DNA of 64,000 nucleotides from Kribbella monticola (GCF_003261635.1 NZ_QFXK01000010.1:248001-312000), one strand, 5' to 3'; shown: positions 24,988-36,382, numbered from the stretch's first letter. The notes: a model not told the origin generated them from the sequence alone. A program made the numbers and translations.

Positions 24988-26208
24988 ATGCAGGCGTGGA
25001 CGAAACCAGAAATCCCGGTCGTACCGGGGCCGGCCCGGCGTCTTCGCCTCTACGACACCGCTTCGGGCGGCCTGGTCGAGGTGCCGCCGCCCGCCGACGG
25101 GCCCGCGCGGATGTACGTGTGCGGCATCACGCCGTACGACGCGACGCACATGGGGCACGCTGCGACGTACGTCACATTCGACCTGATCAACCGGCTCTGG
25201 CGAGACGCCGGGTACGACGTGCACTACACGCAGAACATCACCGACGTCGACGACCCGCTGCTCGAGCGAGCCACCGCGACCGGCGTGGCATGGACCGAGC
25301 TGGCCGAGCGCGAGATCCAACTCTTCCGCGAAGACATGACCGCCCTCCAGGTGATCCCGCCGCAGGACTACATCGGCGTGGTCGAGTCGATCGACCTCGT
25401 CACCGGCGCGATCGAGGACCTGCAGCGCGCGGGTGCCGTGTACTCCGTCGACGACGACCTGTACTTCGCGGTGAAGGCCGACCCTCGTTTCGGTGGGGTC
25501 TCGGGGTACGACGTGGAGACGATGCGGGCGCTGTTCGCCGAGCGTGGCGGCGACCCGGAGCGTGAAGGGAAGCGGGATCCGCTCGACAGCTTGCTCTGGC
25601 GGGCCGAGCGACCGGGGGAACCGGCTTGGGATTCGCCTTTCGGGCGGGGTCGGCCGGGGTGGCACGTGGAGTGCTCGGCGATCGCGCTGAAGCACCTGGG
25701 GATGACGTTCGACGTACAGGGCGGTGGGTCGGACCTGATCTTCCCGCACCACGAGATGTCGGCCAGCGGGGCGCAGGTGGCGACAGGGGAGCATCCGTTC
25801 GCGCGCGCCTATGTGCACCAGGCGATGGTCGGCCTCGACGGCGAGAAGATGTCGAAGTCGAAGGGCAACCTCGTTCTTGTCTCGCGAGAGCGCGCGGCCG
25901 GCGTCGACCCGATGGCGATCCGTTTGGTGTTGCTTGCGCATCACTACCGGACGGACTGGTTCTGGACCTCCGCGGATCTGCTCGCCGCGCAGGAGCGTTT
26001 GGATGTCTGGCGAGGCGCGATCTCCCGCGGTGCTGGAGCGGATGGCGCGGCAGCAGTCGACGCCGTACGAGCCGCCCTCACCAACGACCTCGACACCTTG
26101 TCCGCCCTGGCAGCCGTCGACCAGTGGGCCGAAACCAACGGCGACGACGCCGAGGCACCCGCCCTCGTGGCAAACGCCGTCGACGCGCTACTAGGCATCA
26201 AGCTGTAG
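24988..26208 (+). CDS. mshC: Cysteine--GlcN-Ins ligase (mycothiol synthesis)
   Basis: The 406-residue protein is a cysteinyl-tRNA-synthetase paralogue. The HIGH-type motif is [10 protein letters not shown], preceded by the zinc cysteine in [19 protein letters not shown] and FPHHEM give the other zinc ligands, and the KMSKS loop is [10 protein letters not shown]. Unlike CysRS it lacks the anticodon-binding C-terminal domain and ends near residue 400, the MshC length. MshC joins cysteine to glucosaminyl-inositol with ATP, the third step of mycothiol synthesis. The neighbouring histidine-phosphatase, DUF3090 and SCO1664 genes are the usual partners in actinomycetes. Confidence 0.96.
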   Translation: MQAWTKPEIPVVPGPARRLRLYDTASGGLVEVPPPADGPARMYVCGITPYDATHMGHAATYVTFDLINRLWRDAGYDVHYTQNITDVDDPLLERATATGVAWTELAEREIQLFREDMTALQVIPPQDYIGVVESIDLVTGAIEDLQRAGAVYSVDDDLYFAVKADPRFGGVSGYDVETMRALFAERGGDPEREGKRDPLDSLLWRAERPGEPAWDSPFGRGRPGWHVECSAIALKHLGMTFDVQGGGSDLIFPHHEMSASGAQVATGEHPFARAYVHQAMVGLDGEKMSKSKGNLVLVSRERAAGVDPMAIRLVLLAHHYRTDWFWTSADLLAAQERLDVWRGAISRGAGADGAAAVDAVRAALTNDLDTLSALAAVDQWAETNGDDAEAPALVANAVDALLGIKL

Positions 26209-26275
26209 GCGTATCCGGGGCGCGGCTCGGCAGGTGAGGCTCCGTGAGCGAACGGGACCTCTCCGTGCTCTGACC

Positions 26276-26374
26276 GTACCGACCGACAGGACGTGTCCGG
26301 CAAACGCTGCAGTTGCTGCCAGCCCGACGGTGGCTACCGGGGTTGCCGCCCTGATACCTCCTGTCCGTCGGTAC
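26276..26374. repeat. Inverted repeat between mshC and PAC2 genes
   Basis: GTACCGACCGACAGGA at 26276-26291 is the inverse complement of TCCTGTCCGTCGGTAC at 26359-26374 with one mismatch; 67 nt lie between. The genes on both sides converge here, so it may act as a bidirectional terminator, or it may be a small mobile-element remnant. Confidence 0.5.
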
Positions 26375-26495
26375 ACGAGCCGGTCCCTGCGATCCGGCGT
26401 ACGTCAGCCGCGAAGGAGAAGCGGTGTGCTGGCGGTGGGTGGGTCGAGCGGGCGACGGCAGGAGCCGCGAAGCCGGCGGCTGTTCGGCGTACCGG

Positions 26496-27350
26496 CTACT
26501 CCGGGCGGTCTGTGTTTCTCCGGCGTAGGTAGCGTTCGAATTCGGCGGCTATGGCGTCGCCGGAGGCTTCGGGGAGGTCCGTCGTTTCGCGTTGTTCCTC
26601 GAGGGACTGGACGTACTCGGCGACCTCGGGGTCTTCTTCGCTGAGTTCGTCGGCGCCGCGTTGCCAGGCGCGGGCCAGTTCGGGCAGTTCGCCTTCGGGG
26701 ATCGGCAGGTCGAGGAGGGCCTCGATCTTGCCGAGGAGGGCGAGCGACGCCTTCGGGCAAGGGGTGCCGGCGATGTAGTGCGGGATCGCGGACCAGATGG
26801 AGACCGCCGGTACGCCGAGGGTGCCGCACAGGTCGGCGAAGACGCCGGTGATGCCGGTGGGACCTTCGTACGTCGACGGCTCCAGGCTCCACGACGCCGT
26901 CAGTTCGGGGTCGGACGACGAGGCGCTGACCGGGATCGGCCGGGTGTGCGGGGCGTCGGCGAGCAGCGCGCCGAGGACGACCACGAGTTGGGCGTTGGAG
27001 TCGTCGACGAGCTCGAGGAGTTCGCGGCAGAAACCGCGCCAGCGCATGTTCGGCTCGATGCCGCGGATCAGCAGGACGTCGCGGCCGGTGTCGGTCGGGC
27101 GGGCGAGGAAGACCCGGGTGGTCGGCCAGGTGAGCCGGCGGACGCCGTCGGAGTCGAACCCGACCTGCGGCCGGTTGACCTGGAAGTCGTAGTAGTCCTC
27201 CGGGTCGATCGCGGTGACGAGTTCGGCGTCCCACTCGTCGATGAGATGGTCGACTGCGCCGGTGGCCGCCTCGGCGGCATCGTTCCAACCCTCGAACGCG
27301 GCGATCACGACCGGGTCCCTCAGGTTCGCGAGATCTACCACTCCCGCCAC
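26496..27350 (-). CDS. PAC2 family protein (proteasome-assembly-chaperone-like)
   Basis: The 284-residue protein has the PAC2 pattern. VVIAAFEGWNDAAEAATGAVDHL is followed by the strand RPQVGFDSDGVRRLTWPTTR, then DVLLIRGIEPNMRWRGFCREL, the block ITGVFADLCGTLGVPAVSIW and the end AIPHYIAGTPCPKASLALLG. Eukaryotic homologues help build proteasomes; the bacterial role is not known, although the window does encode a proteasome ATPase some 35 kb away. It starts at GTG 27350. Confidence 0.88.
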   Translation of the reverse strand: MAGVVDLANLRDPVVIAAFEGWNDAAEAATGAVDHLIDEWDAELVTAIDPEDYYDFQVNRPQVGFDSDGVRRLTWPTTRVFLARPTDTGRDVLLIRGIEPNMRWRGFCRELLELVDDSNAQLVVVLGALLADAPHTRPIPVSASSSDPELTASWSLEPSTYEGPTGITGVFADLCGTLGVPAVSIWSAIPHYIAGTPCPKASLALLGKIEALLDLPIPEGELPELARAWQRGADELSEEDPEVAEYVQSLEEQRETTDLPEASGDAIAAEFERYLRRRNTDRPE

Positions 27351-27567
27351 CCCCTTGTCCTAGTCGTCTCCTGATGACTCCCGGCCCGGCCGGGAGCAGG
27401 GTGCCAGCCTACGTCCATCACCCACCCCGCGCGGCTGCTTTCACCCGCAGCGGAAGTGTCGCCCGTACGCCGGTCCCAAGCGTCACCCGGTACGACGGAC
27501 AGCGCGTCGCCCGTCGCAAGGCGGACCCCGCGTGCGAGGAGCGACAGGGGCAAGGGAAACTTGGGTC

Positions 27568-28218
27568 ATGACACTGCGAGCGGTGCTCTGGGACATGGAC
27601 GGCACGCTGGTGGATTCGGAGCCGGTCTGGGCGCGGGTGCAGATCGAGCTGCTGACCGCACTCGGCGCGACCTGGACCGTCGAGGACTGCGTCGCGCTGG
27701 TCGGCAGCGACCTGAGCCACGCCGTGGACGTGTGGATGTCGCGCATTCCGGCCGGCGCGATCGAGCCGGAGGAACTCGCCGAGCGGATGTACGGCGAGGT
27801 CGTCGCCGCCTTGAAAGAAGAGGTCGTGTTCCGGCCGGGTGCGCTCGAGCTGCTGACGGCGCTCAAGGGCGACGGCATCCCGTGCGCGCTGGTCACCGCG
27901 TCGTACCGCGTGATGATCGACGCCGTGCTGTCGCATCTGCCGCCCGACCTGTTCGACGTGATCGTGGCCGGCGACGAGGTGAGCAACGGCAAACCGCATC
28001 CCGAGCCGTACCTCACCGCGGCTGCCGAGCTCAAGGTCGACCCGGCCGACTGCCTCGTGATCGAGGATTCGCCGGGCGGAACAGCAGCCGGTACGGCGGC
28101 CGGCGCCTTCGTGCTCGCCGTACCGCAATGGGTGACGATCCCGGCGGCGCCGCGTCGCCTGGTCGCCGATTCACTCGAACAGTTCACTCCGCAGGATCTC
28201 CGCGAACTCCTGGCGTGA
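27568..28218 (+). CDS. HAD-family hydrolase
   Basis: The 216-residue protein has the four HAD motifs. WDMDGTLVDSEP holds the nucleophile Asp9 and acid Asp11, ALVTASYR provides Ser/Thr, GKPHPEPYL gives Lys, and CLVIEDSPGG gives the metal Asp. The cap helices sit at about 20-85 (subfamily I). It resembles beta-phosphoglucomutase and phosphoglycolate-phosphatase relatives; the substrate is open. ATG 27568 was chosen because it starts at the conserved strand. Confidence 0.9.
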   Translation: MTLRAVLWDMDGTLVDSEPVWARVQIELLTALGATWTVEDCVALVGSDLSHAVDVWMSRIPAGAIEPEELAERMYGEVVAALKEEVVFRPGALELLTALKGDGIPCALVTASYRVMIDAVLSHLPPDLFDVIVAGDEVSNGKPHPEPYLTAAAELKVDPADCLVIEDSPGGTAAGTAAGAFVLAVPQWVTIPAAPRRLVADSLEQFTPQDLRELLA

Positions 28219-28376
28219 GCGGCGAGCGCGAACCCCGGCAGGTCGTGGTGGGCCTGCGCCGCAGTACCGTCTTGGTGCTAGGGATGGCCGGGAGGTAGCG
28301 TTTCCAGGCCCTCCGGGGGCAGCCGCGGCGGTGGCCGGCACATGGGCCGGGTCGCGAAGTCGAGAGGGTGGAATTG

Positions 28377-29948
28377 GTGAAAGCGGTGAAGCGCCGGGCG
28401 GTCGCCGGCGTACTGGTGGGATCGCTGGCCGTGGTACTCACCGGGTGCGGGAAGACCGATCATCCGGCCGGCCAGGGCAGCAGCACACCGGCGCCGAAGG
28501 ACATGATCCTCAAGGTCGTGACCGCCGACACCGTCACTTCGCTGGACCCCGCCGGTCCGTACGAGATCGGCTCGCGGACCCTGCAGGCGAATCTCTACCA
28601 GACCCTGCTGACCATCACCCCCGACAAGCCGACCCCGGTCCCGGACGCGGCCGACTGCCAGTACGACGCTCCGACGATCTACACCTGCAGTCTCAAGAAG
28701 GGCCTCACCTTCCCGAACGGGCACGAGCTGACGTCCTCGGACGTGAAGTTCAGCTTCGACCGGATGGTCCGGCTGAAGACGCCGGGCGGCCCCGCCGCCT
28801 TGTTCAGTTCGGTCGCGTCGGTGACGACTCCCGACGAGCTGACCGCCGTGTTCAACCTGAAGAAGCCCGACGCGCGCCTGCCGTACCTGCTCACGACGAC
28901 CGCCGCATCGATCGTCGACGAGGAGTACTACCCGGCCTCGAAGCTGCTCAACGACAAGGCGATGGGCAGCGGGCCGTACCAACTGACGTCGTACAAGGTT
29001 GGCCGTCAGGCAGTGCTGGCCAAGTTCACCGGCTATCGCGGTGCCCGCGGAGCCTTGAACGACGGCGTCGAGCTCAACCTCGTGCCGGACTCGGCAGCGC
29101 TCACCCAGGCGGTGACCACCGGCAAGGCGGACCTGGCGCTGCACGGCTTCGGCCCGACCGACTTGGACAAGCTGCGCTCAGGCGACAAGGTTCAGGTGGT
29201 CGAGGCGGAGTCCGCGGAGACCCGGTTCTTCTCCTTCAACTTCAAGTCGCCGGTCGCCCGCAGACCCGCCGTACGCCGGGCCGTCGCGCAGCTCGTGGAT
29301 CGCCCGGCGCTGGTCAAGAAGGCGTACGCCGATCACGTCACGCCTTTGTACTCCGTGGTGCCGCCGGGGTTCGGCGGTCATGTCGAGGCGTTCAAGGCGG
29401 AGTACAAGGAGCCGAACAAGGCGGCGGCCACCAGCATCCTGCGCGAGGGCGGCCTGACCGGCGTGGTCACCCTGACTCTCGGCTGGACTCCGAGTCACTA
29501 CGGCCCCGGCGCCAGAGCTGAGGCGCTGGAGCTGAAGCGGCAGTTGGAGGCTTCGGGCTTGTTCAAGGTGAACCTGCGAGGCGTCGAGTGGCCGCAGTAC
29601 CAGCAGCTGGTGAAAACCGGAGCGTTCGACCTGTACCACGCCGGCTGGACGCCGGAGTACCCGGACAGCGACGACTATCTGGTGCCGATCGTGCGGGAAG
29701 GCGCCGTGTTCCAGAACGCCTACCGGTCACAGAACGCCAACAAGCTGATGGATCAAGAGATCGCGGAACAGAACAACCTCGACCGCGAAGAGTTACTGGA
29801 GAACCTGCAGCGGGTCCTCGCGCACGACGTACCGGCGTTGCCGACCTGGCAGGGGCGGCTCACGGTCGCGGCCGGGAAGGACGTCGAGAACGTCGGCGCG
29901 AGCCTGAATCCGCTGTCGTTCGTGTACTTCTCGCCGCTGCGGAAGTGA
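28377..29948 (+). CDS. ABC transporter solute-binding lipoprotein (family 5, peptide type), first copy
   Basis: The 523-residue protein has a lipoprotein signal (residues 1-24, basic start, LAVVLTGC lipobox with Cys as lipid anchor). The family 5 body includes NGHELTSSDVKFSFDRMV, the usual SBP_bac_5 segment, then LNLVPDSAALTQAVTTGKAD and GWTPEYPDSDDYL near the end. It binds peptides or related solutes outside the membrane and hands them to the permease. GTG 28377 follows GAGAGG at suitable spacing. A second binding protein lies in the same locus. Confidence 0.9.
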   Translation: MKAVKRRAVAGVLVGSLAVVLTGCGKTDHPAGQGSSTPAPKDMILKVVTADTVTSLDPAGPYEIGSRTLQANLYQTLLTITPDKPTPVPDAADCQYDAPTIYTCSLKKGLTFPNGHELTSSDVKFSFDRMVRLKTPGGPAALFSSVASVTTPDELTAVFNLKKPDARLPYLLTTTAASIVDEEYYPASKLLNDKAMGSGPYQLTSYKVGRQAVLAKFTGYRGARGALNDGVELNLVPDSAALTQAVTTGKADLALHGFGPTDLDKLRSGDKVQVVEAESAETRFFSFNFKSPVARRPAVRRAVAQLVDRPALVKKAYADHVTPLYSVVPPGFGGHVEAFKAEYKEPNKAAATSILREGGLTGVVTLTLGWTPSHYGPGARAEALELKRQLEASGLFKVNLRGVEWPQYQQLVKTGAFDLYHAGWTPEYPDSDDYLVPIVREGAVFQNAYRSQNANKLMDQEIAEQNNLDREELLENLQRVLAHDVPALPTWQGRLTVAAGKDVENVGASLNPLSFVYFSPLRK

Positions 29949-30162
29949 CCTCGGTTGTGACACTGCGCGAGCCGGTGGCGACTACCGGTGTAACACCATG
30001 CTTTACTGCGAGATGTCCACGATACGGGACGATTTCCTAGTCATCACGATCGGGCAACGCACCCATTCCGGCGTTTGACTCCGGACGGTTATGGCGGCAG
30101 GTTTAGGCGGCAGCCGCTACGCGTGGCTGACGACCAACACTTCGGACAGGGGTAGCTATCGC

Positions 30163-31161
30163 GTGACCACACCACTCGAGGTCGAGCCCGGGGGAGCGGC
30201 GGCGGGAGATCCGGAAGCCATCTTGGCCGGTACCACCCGGATCGAGGGCCGTTCGCTGTGGCGGATCTCCTGGACCAGGCTCAAGCGCGACAAGGTCGCG
30301 ATGGTCGGCGCGGTCGTGATCGTGCTGCTGATCCTGATGGCCGTTTTCGCGCCGCTGATCGTGAAGCTGTTCGGCGATCCGCCGAACGAGTTCCACCAGA
30401 ACCTGATCGACACCAAGACCGGCACGCTGGCCCCGATCGGCACCTTCGGTGGCATCAGCTGGCACCACCTGATGGGCCTGGAGCCGGTGAACGGCCGGGA
30501 CATCTTCAGCCGGGTCATCTACGGCTCGCGGATCTCGCTGCTGATCGCCTTCTTCGCCACCTTGCTGTCGGTGGCGATCGGCACCACGATGGGCATCATC
30601 GCCGGCTTCTTCGGTGGCTGGGTCGACGCCGTGATCAGCCGCTTGATGGACATCTTCCTCGCCTTCCCGCTGCTGGTCTTCGCGATCGCGCTGGCCGGCG
30701 TGATGCCGGACGAGGCGTTCGGGCTGAAGGGCAACACGCTGCGGATCTGCCTGCTGATCTTCATCGTCGGCTTCTTCAACTGGCCGTACATCGGCCGGAT
30801 CATCCGCGGCCAGACGCTGTCGCTGCGCGAACGCGAGTACGTCGACGCGGCCCGCAGTCTCGGCGCCAAGCGGCCGTACATCCTGTTCACCGAGATCCTG
30901 CCGAACCTGATCGGCCCGATCCTGGTCTACGCGACGCTGCTGATCCCGACGAACATCCTGTTCGAGGCCGCGTTGAGCTTCCTGGGCGTCGGTATCCGCC
31001 CGCCGACGGCGTCGTGGGGTGGCATGCTCTCCGACGCCGTGAACTTCTACACGATGCCGCACTTCATGTTGTGGCCCGGCCTGGCCATCTTCATCACGGT
31101 TCTGGCCTTCAACCTGTTCGGTGACGGTCTGCGCGACGCCCTGGACCCGAAGGCCCACTAG
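30163..31161 (+). CDS. ABC transporter permease, DppC/OppC type
   Basis: The 332-residue membrane protein has an N-terminal OppC-type extension and helix (VAMVGAVVIVLLILMAVFAP). Five more helices follow, and the EAA loop REYVDAARSLGAKRPYIL contacts the ATPase. The gene encodes one half of the peptide channel. GTG 30163 with AGGGG upstream is preferred over ATG 30091, because the extra 24 residues look non-coding. The partner permease comes only after the second binding protein. Confidence 0.92.
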   Translation: MTTPLEVEPGGAAAGDPEAILAGTTRIEGRSLWRISWTRLKRDKVAMVGAVVIVLLILMAVFAPLIVKLFGDPPNEFHQNLIDTKTGTLAPIGTFGGISWHHLMGLEPVNGRDIFSRVIYGSRISLLIAFFATLLSVAIGTTMGIIAGFFGGWVDAVISRLMDIFLAFPLLVFAIALAGVMPDEAFGLKGNTLRICLLIFIVGFFNWPYIGRIIRGQTLSLREREYVDAARSLGAKRPYILFTEILPNLIGPILVYATLLIPTNILFEAALSFLGVGIRPPTASWGGMLSDAVNFYTMPHFMLWPGLAIFITVLAFNLFGDGLRDALDPKAH

Positions 31162-31220
31162 TTTCACCAAGAAGTCCCCGTTTGACCTAGCTCCTGAGAA
31201 GAAGGGGTGGATCGGAAACG

Positions 31221-32981
31221 ATGAACACCAGACGAATCAAGACAGCGGTCGCCGCCACCGTGGTGCTCGCTCTGTCGCTGTCTGCCTGTGGGGGCAGCAG
31301 CAACAACAGCGGCGGCTCGTCGGGCGGTGACACCGCGAAGGCTGAGTTCAACGCAGCGATGACGAAGGTGTTCAACGCCTCCGACAAGAAGGGCGGCATC
31401 GTCAAGTTCGCCGACGAGAGCGCCCCCGACTCGGTGGACACCGGCGACACCTACTACGCCACCCAGTGGAACATGGTGCGCCTGTACGCCCGCTCGCTGA
31501 CCATGTTCACGGTCGCGCCGGGCGACGCCAGCAACAAGCTGGTGGGTGACCTGGCCGAGGGTCTCGGCACGCCGAGCGACGGCGGCAAGACCTGGACCTA
31601 CAAGATCCGCAAGGGCCTGAAGTTCGAGGACGGCACGCCGATCACCTCCAAGGACGTCAAGTACGGCGTCTCGCGGTCGACCGACAAGACCGTCTTCCCC
31701 GACGGCCCGGCGTACTTCGACTCGATGCTGAACTGGCCGGCCGGCTGGAAGGGCCCGTACAAGTCGAAGGGCATGAACACGGACTCGGCGATCTCGACGC
31801 CGGACGACAACACCATCGTGTTCCACCTGAAGGCGCCGTTCGCGGGCTTCGACTACCTCGCCATGACGCCGCAGTCGGCGCCGGTGCCGGAGGCGAAGGA
31901 CCAGGGCGCGAAGCAGAAGCAGCACGTCATCTCGTCCGGCCCGTACATGTTCGCCTCGTACGCCGACGGCAAGAGCTACGTGCTCAAGCGCAACCCGAAC
32001 TGGGACCAGGCGACGGACCCGAACCGCAAGGCGCTGGCCGACGGCTACGACATGCAGATGAACGTCGACGCCGAAGACATCGACAACCGGCTGATCTCCG
32101 GTGACGTGGACGTCGCCCTCGCAGGTACCGGTGTCACCGCGGCGACCCAGAGCCGGGTGCTGGGCGACCCGGCCCTGAAGGCCCGTGCCGACAACCCGAC
32201 GCTGGCCCGGCTCTGGTACACCTCGATCAACCCGACGGTGAAGCCGTTCGACAACATCGAGTGCCGCAAGGCGATCGAGTACGCGATGGATCGTACGTCG
32301 TACCAGACCGCGTACGGCGGCGAGTTCGCCGGTGGCGCGCTGGCGACGACGATCCTGCCGCCGGTCATCCCGGGCTACAAGCAGTTCGACCTGTACCCGA
32401 CGCAGGACGGCAAGGGTGACCTGACCAAGGCCAAGGAGTCGCTGACCAAGTGCGGTCAGCCGAACGGCTTCTCGACCAACATCTCCTACCGCAACGAGCG
32501 GCCGAAGGAGAAGGCGACCGCCGAGGCGTTCCAGCAGCAGCTGGCCAAGATCGGCATCAAGGTCACCCCGAAAGGCTTCCCGAAGAAGGACTACTTCTCC
32601 ACCTACGCCGGCAACCCGCCGTACGTGGCGAAGAACGGCCTCGGCCTGGTCGTCAACGGCTGGGGTGCGGACTGGAACGACGGCTACGGCTTCCTGTCCC
32701 AGATCACCGACTCCCGGGTCATCCGCGAGACCGGTGGTTCGTCGAACACCAGCGTGCGGATCCCCGAGGTCGACAAGCTGCTCGACCAGGCGCAGGGTGA
32801 GCTCGACACCGCCAAGCGCGAGGCGATGTGGGCCGAGATCGACCAGAAGGTGATGGAGCAGGCGGTCATCTACCCGGGCGTCTACGCCAAGAGCCTGTTG
32901 CTCCGGGGCAAGAACCTGTCGAACGTCTTCGTCAACACGCAGTTCGGTATGTACGACTACCTGTCGCTGAGCAAGCCGTAA
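31221..32981 (+). CDS. ABC transporter solute-binding lipoprotein (family 5, peptide type), second copy
   Basis: The 586-residue protein starts with a lipoprotein signal (VVLALSLSACGGSS; Cys is the anchor). It contains the family signature DGTPITSKDVKYGVSRSTD, the block YAMDRTSYQTAYGG and GWGADWNDGYGFL near the end. It is larger than the first copy and clearly different in sequence, so the locus may take up two solute classes. The gene is placed between the two permeases. A 14-bp hairpin follows the stop and may lower expression of the genes beyond. Confidence 0.92.
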   Translation: MNTRRIKTAVAATVVLALSLSACGGSSNNSGGSSGGDTAKAEFNAAMTKVFNASDKKGGIVKFADESAPDSVDTGDTYYATQWNMVRLYARSLTMFTVAPGDASNKLVGDLAEGLGTPSDGGKTWTYKIRKGLKFEDGTPITSKDVKYGVSRSTDKTVFPDGPAYFDSMLNWPAGWKGPYKSKGMNTDSAISTPDDNTIVFHLKAPFAGFDYLAMTPQSAPVPEAKDQGAKQKQHVISSGPYMFASYADGKSYVLKRNPNWDQATDPNRKALADGYDMQMNVDAEDIDNRLISGDVDVALAGTGVTAATQSRVLGDPALKARADNPTLARLWYTSINPTVKPFDNIECRKAIEYAMDRTSYQTAYGGEFAGGALATTILPPVIPGYKQFDLYPTQDGKGDLTKAKESLTKCGQPNGFSTNISYRNERPKEKATAEAFQQQLAKIGIKVTPKGFPKKDYFSTYAGNPPYVAKNGLGLVVNGWGADWNDGYGFLSQITDSRVIRETGGSSNTSVRIPEVDKLLDQAQGELDTAKREAMWAEIDQKVMEQAVIYPGVYAKSLLLRGKNLSNVFVNTQFGMYDYLSLSKP

Positions 32982-33020
32982 CACGTCCGTCTTCTTCAGA
33001 TTAGGTAGGTGAAGGCACTT

Positions 33021-33057
33021 GGTGGCCGGTCCGGGAGTCTCTTCCGGACCGGCCACC
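33021..33057 (+). terminator. Strong hairpin between solute-binding protein and permease genes
   Basis: GGTGGCCGGTCCGG pairs perfectly with CCGGACCGGCCACC around a 9-nt loop. It ends 13 nt before the GTG start of the next gene. It could act as partial terminator or mRNA stabiliser, giving more binding protein than permease. Confidence 0.65.
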
Positions 33058-33070
33058 GACGCCGAGGTCT

Positions 33071-34080
33071 GTGATCACATACATCATCAGGCGGCTGATC
33101 GCTGCGGTCGGTCTGCTGTTCGTCGTGAGCGCCATCACGTTCTCGATCTTCTACCTGGTTCCGAGACTGGCCGGCGCGACGCCGGAGACTCTCGCGACCA
33201 GGTACGTCGGCCGGACGGCGACCGCGGAGACCGTCAAACTGACGGCGCAGAACCTCGGTTTCTACGACCCGATCGTGGTGCAGTACGGGCACTGGGCGAA
33301 GGGCATCTTCGTCGGTGAGAGCTACAACATGGGCACCGAGATCGAGCACTGCCCGGCGCCCTGCCTGGGGTACTCGTTCATCACTCGGCAGCCGGTCTGG
33401 CCGGATCTGCTCGACAGAGCCCCGGTCACCCTCTCGCTGGCAGCCGGCGCATCGATTCTCTGGCTGATCGGCGGTGTCTCCATCGGCGTGCTGTCCGCCT
33501 TGCGCAGAGGATCGCTGTTCGACCGGGCAGCGATGACGATGGCGCTCGCCGGTGTCTCGATGCCGATCTTCTGGACCGGCCTGATGTCGCTGACCTATCT
33601 CAGTTACAAACTCGGCTGGTTCAAGGGTGGCGGAAGCTATGTGCCGATCACCCAGAATCCGCTCGAGTGGGCCCAGTCGCTGCTGCTGCCGTGGATCACG
33701 CTCGCGTTCCTGTTCTCCGCGCAGTACGCGCGGCTGACCCGGGCCGGCATGCTCGAGACGATGAACGAGGACTACATCCGGACCGCCCGGGCGAAGGGTC
33801 TGAAGGAGAACGTCGTCGTGGTACGGCACGGCCTGCGGGCCGCGCTCACGCCGATCCTGACGATCTTCGGTCTGGACCTCGGCCTGCTGCTCGGCGGCGC
33901 GATCCTGACCGAAAAGGTGTTCAGCCTGAACGGCCTCGGCAAGTACGCGGTCACCGGCATCTCTGACCAGGACATGCCGAAGATCATGGGCGTCACCCTG
34001 CTCGCGGCCTTCTTCATCGTGATCTCCAACCTGGTCGTCGACATGCTGTACGCCGTCGTCGACCCGAGAGTGCGGCTCCA

Positions 34081-34084
<4 letters not shown>
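33071..34084 (+). CDS. ABC transporter permease, DppB/OppB type
   Basis: The 337-residue protein begins MITYIIRRLIAAVGLLFVVS, the classic OppB start with Arg-rich inner face. It has five to six further helices and an EAA loop MNEDYIRTARAKGLKENVV. The external loop after helix 1 is long (about 80 residues, with an HCPAPCLG cysteine pair), which is somewhat unusual. The stop overlaps the GTG of the ATPase gene (GTGA). Confidence 0.92.
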
Positions 34085-35112
<1,028 letters not shown>

Positions 35113-35188
35113 CGGCCGCCGCCCCGCAAGCCGCCGCTGGGCAGGCCCGAGCCATCACCGCCGAATCCGGGAACGACGGAGTGCAACT

Positions 35189-36334
35189 GTGACCACTACT
35201 GACATCGAATCGGGCACCGCGACCCCGCCGCTCGGCGAGGAGCTGCTCGCGGTGAAGGGTCTGAAGAAGCACTTCCCGATCCGGCAGGGACTGCTGCAGC
35301 GCCAGACCGGCGCGGTACAGGCGGTGGACGGGCTGGACTTCACCGTCACCAGGGGCGAGACATTGTCGCTGGTGGGGGAGTCGGGCTGTGGCAAGACGAC
35401 CACCGGCCGGTTGCTGACCCGGCTGCTGGAGCCGACCGACGGCACGATCGTCTTCGAGGGTCGCGACATCAGCCACCTCTCCGACGGCCGGATGCGACCG
35501 CTGCGCAAAGACGTGCAGATGATCTTCCAGGACCCGTACGGCTCGCTGAACCCGCGGCACACGGTCGGCAAGATCGTCGGTGCGCCGTTCAAGCTGCAGC
35601 ACGTGAAGACCCCGAACGGCACCAAGAAGGCCGTCCAGGAGCTGCTCGAACTGGTCGGCCTGAGCCCGGAGCACTACAACCGGTACCCGCACGAGTTCTC
35701 CGGTGGTCAGCGGCAGCGGATCGGGATCGCCCGAACCCTTGCGCTGCGGCCGAAGCTGATCGTGGCCGACGAGCCGGTGTCGGCGCTGGACGTGTCGATC
35801 CAGGCCCAGGTCGTCAACCTGCTGGAGGACCTGCAGGACGAGTTCGACCTGACGTACGTGATGATCGCGCACGACCTGTCGGTGGTCCGGCACGTGTCGG
35901 ACCGGGTCGCGGTGATGTACCTCGGCAAGATCGTCGAGATCGCCGACCGGGTCAGCCTGTACGAGTCGCCGATGCACCCGTACACGCTGGCGCTGCTGTC
36001 CGCCGTACCGATCCCGGACACCAAGGGCAAGGGCGGCCGCGAACGCATCCGGCTCACCGGCGACGTGCCCAGCCCGATCAACCCACCGCCGGCCTGCCGC
36101 TTCCACACCCGCTGCTGGAAAGCCCAGGAAATCTGCAAGACGGTCGAACCGCCCCTGCTCGAACTGGCGCCCGGCCACCAGACGGCGTGCCACTTCCCGG
36201 AGAACCAGCCCGGCGGCGAGGCGCCCCGGGTCGGCACGGCCCGTTCGGTCAACACTGCGCGCCCGGTCGAAGCTCCCCGGACCGAGGCGCGCACCGATAC
36301 CGCCCGGCCGGTCGACACGCCGCCTGCCGAGTAG
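35189..36334 (+). CDS. ABC transporter ATPase, DppF/OppF type
   Basis: The 381-residue protein has Walker [10 protein letters not shown]-loop [12 protein letters not shown] (the OppF hallmark), signature FSGGQRQR, Walker [13 protein letters not shown] and switch IAHDLS. The oligopeptide domain near residues 285-325 contains [14 protein letters not shown]. The last 50 residues are a low-complexity tail of Pro/Arg/Thr repeats ([20 protein letters not shown]) that is probably disordered and not usual for the family. GTG 35189 was chosen because it starts at a sensible N-terminus. A strong terminator follows. Confidence 0.94.
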   Translation: MTTTDIESGTATPPLGEELLAVKGLKKHFPIRQGLLQRQTGAVQAVDGLDFTVTRGETLSLVGESGCGKTTTGRLLTRLLEPTDGTIVFEGRDISHLSDGRMRPLRKDVQMIFQDPYGSLNPRHTVGKIVGAPFKLQHVKTPNGTKKAVQELLELVGLSPEHYNRYPHEFSGGQRQRIGIARTLALRPKLIVADEPVSALDVSIQAQVVNLLEDLQDEFDLTYVMIAHDLSVVRHVSDRVAVMYLGKIVEIADRVSLYESPMHPYTLALLSAVPIPDTKGKGGRERIRLTGDVPSPINPPPACRFHTRCWKAQEICKTVEPPLLELAPGHQTACHFPENQPGGEAPRVGTARSVNTARPVEAPRTEARTDTARPVDTPPAE

Positions 36335-36347
36335 CGCCAAGACGACG

Positions 36348-36382
36348 AGAACCGTCGAGAAGAAAATCTCCTCGACGGTTCT
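36348..36382. terminator. Bidirectional terminator of the peptide importer operon
   Basis: AGAACCGTCGAG pairs perfectly with CTCGACGGTTCT around an 11-nt loop. It is placed between two convergent genes, just after the importer stop and just before the end of the minus-strand gene. Confidence 0.85.

Noticed and set aside
24256-25944. Long minus-strand frame crossing mshC
   Set aside because: Shadow of mshC and of the DUF6882 gene in another frame.
31164-33056. 630-codon frame antisense to the second solute-binding protein
   Set aside because: Arg/Val/Leu-rich shadow of a high-GC gene; the opposite strand has a lipobox and full family motifs.
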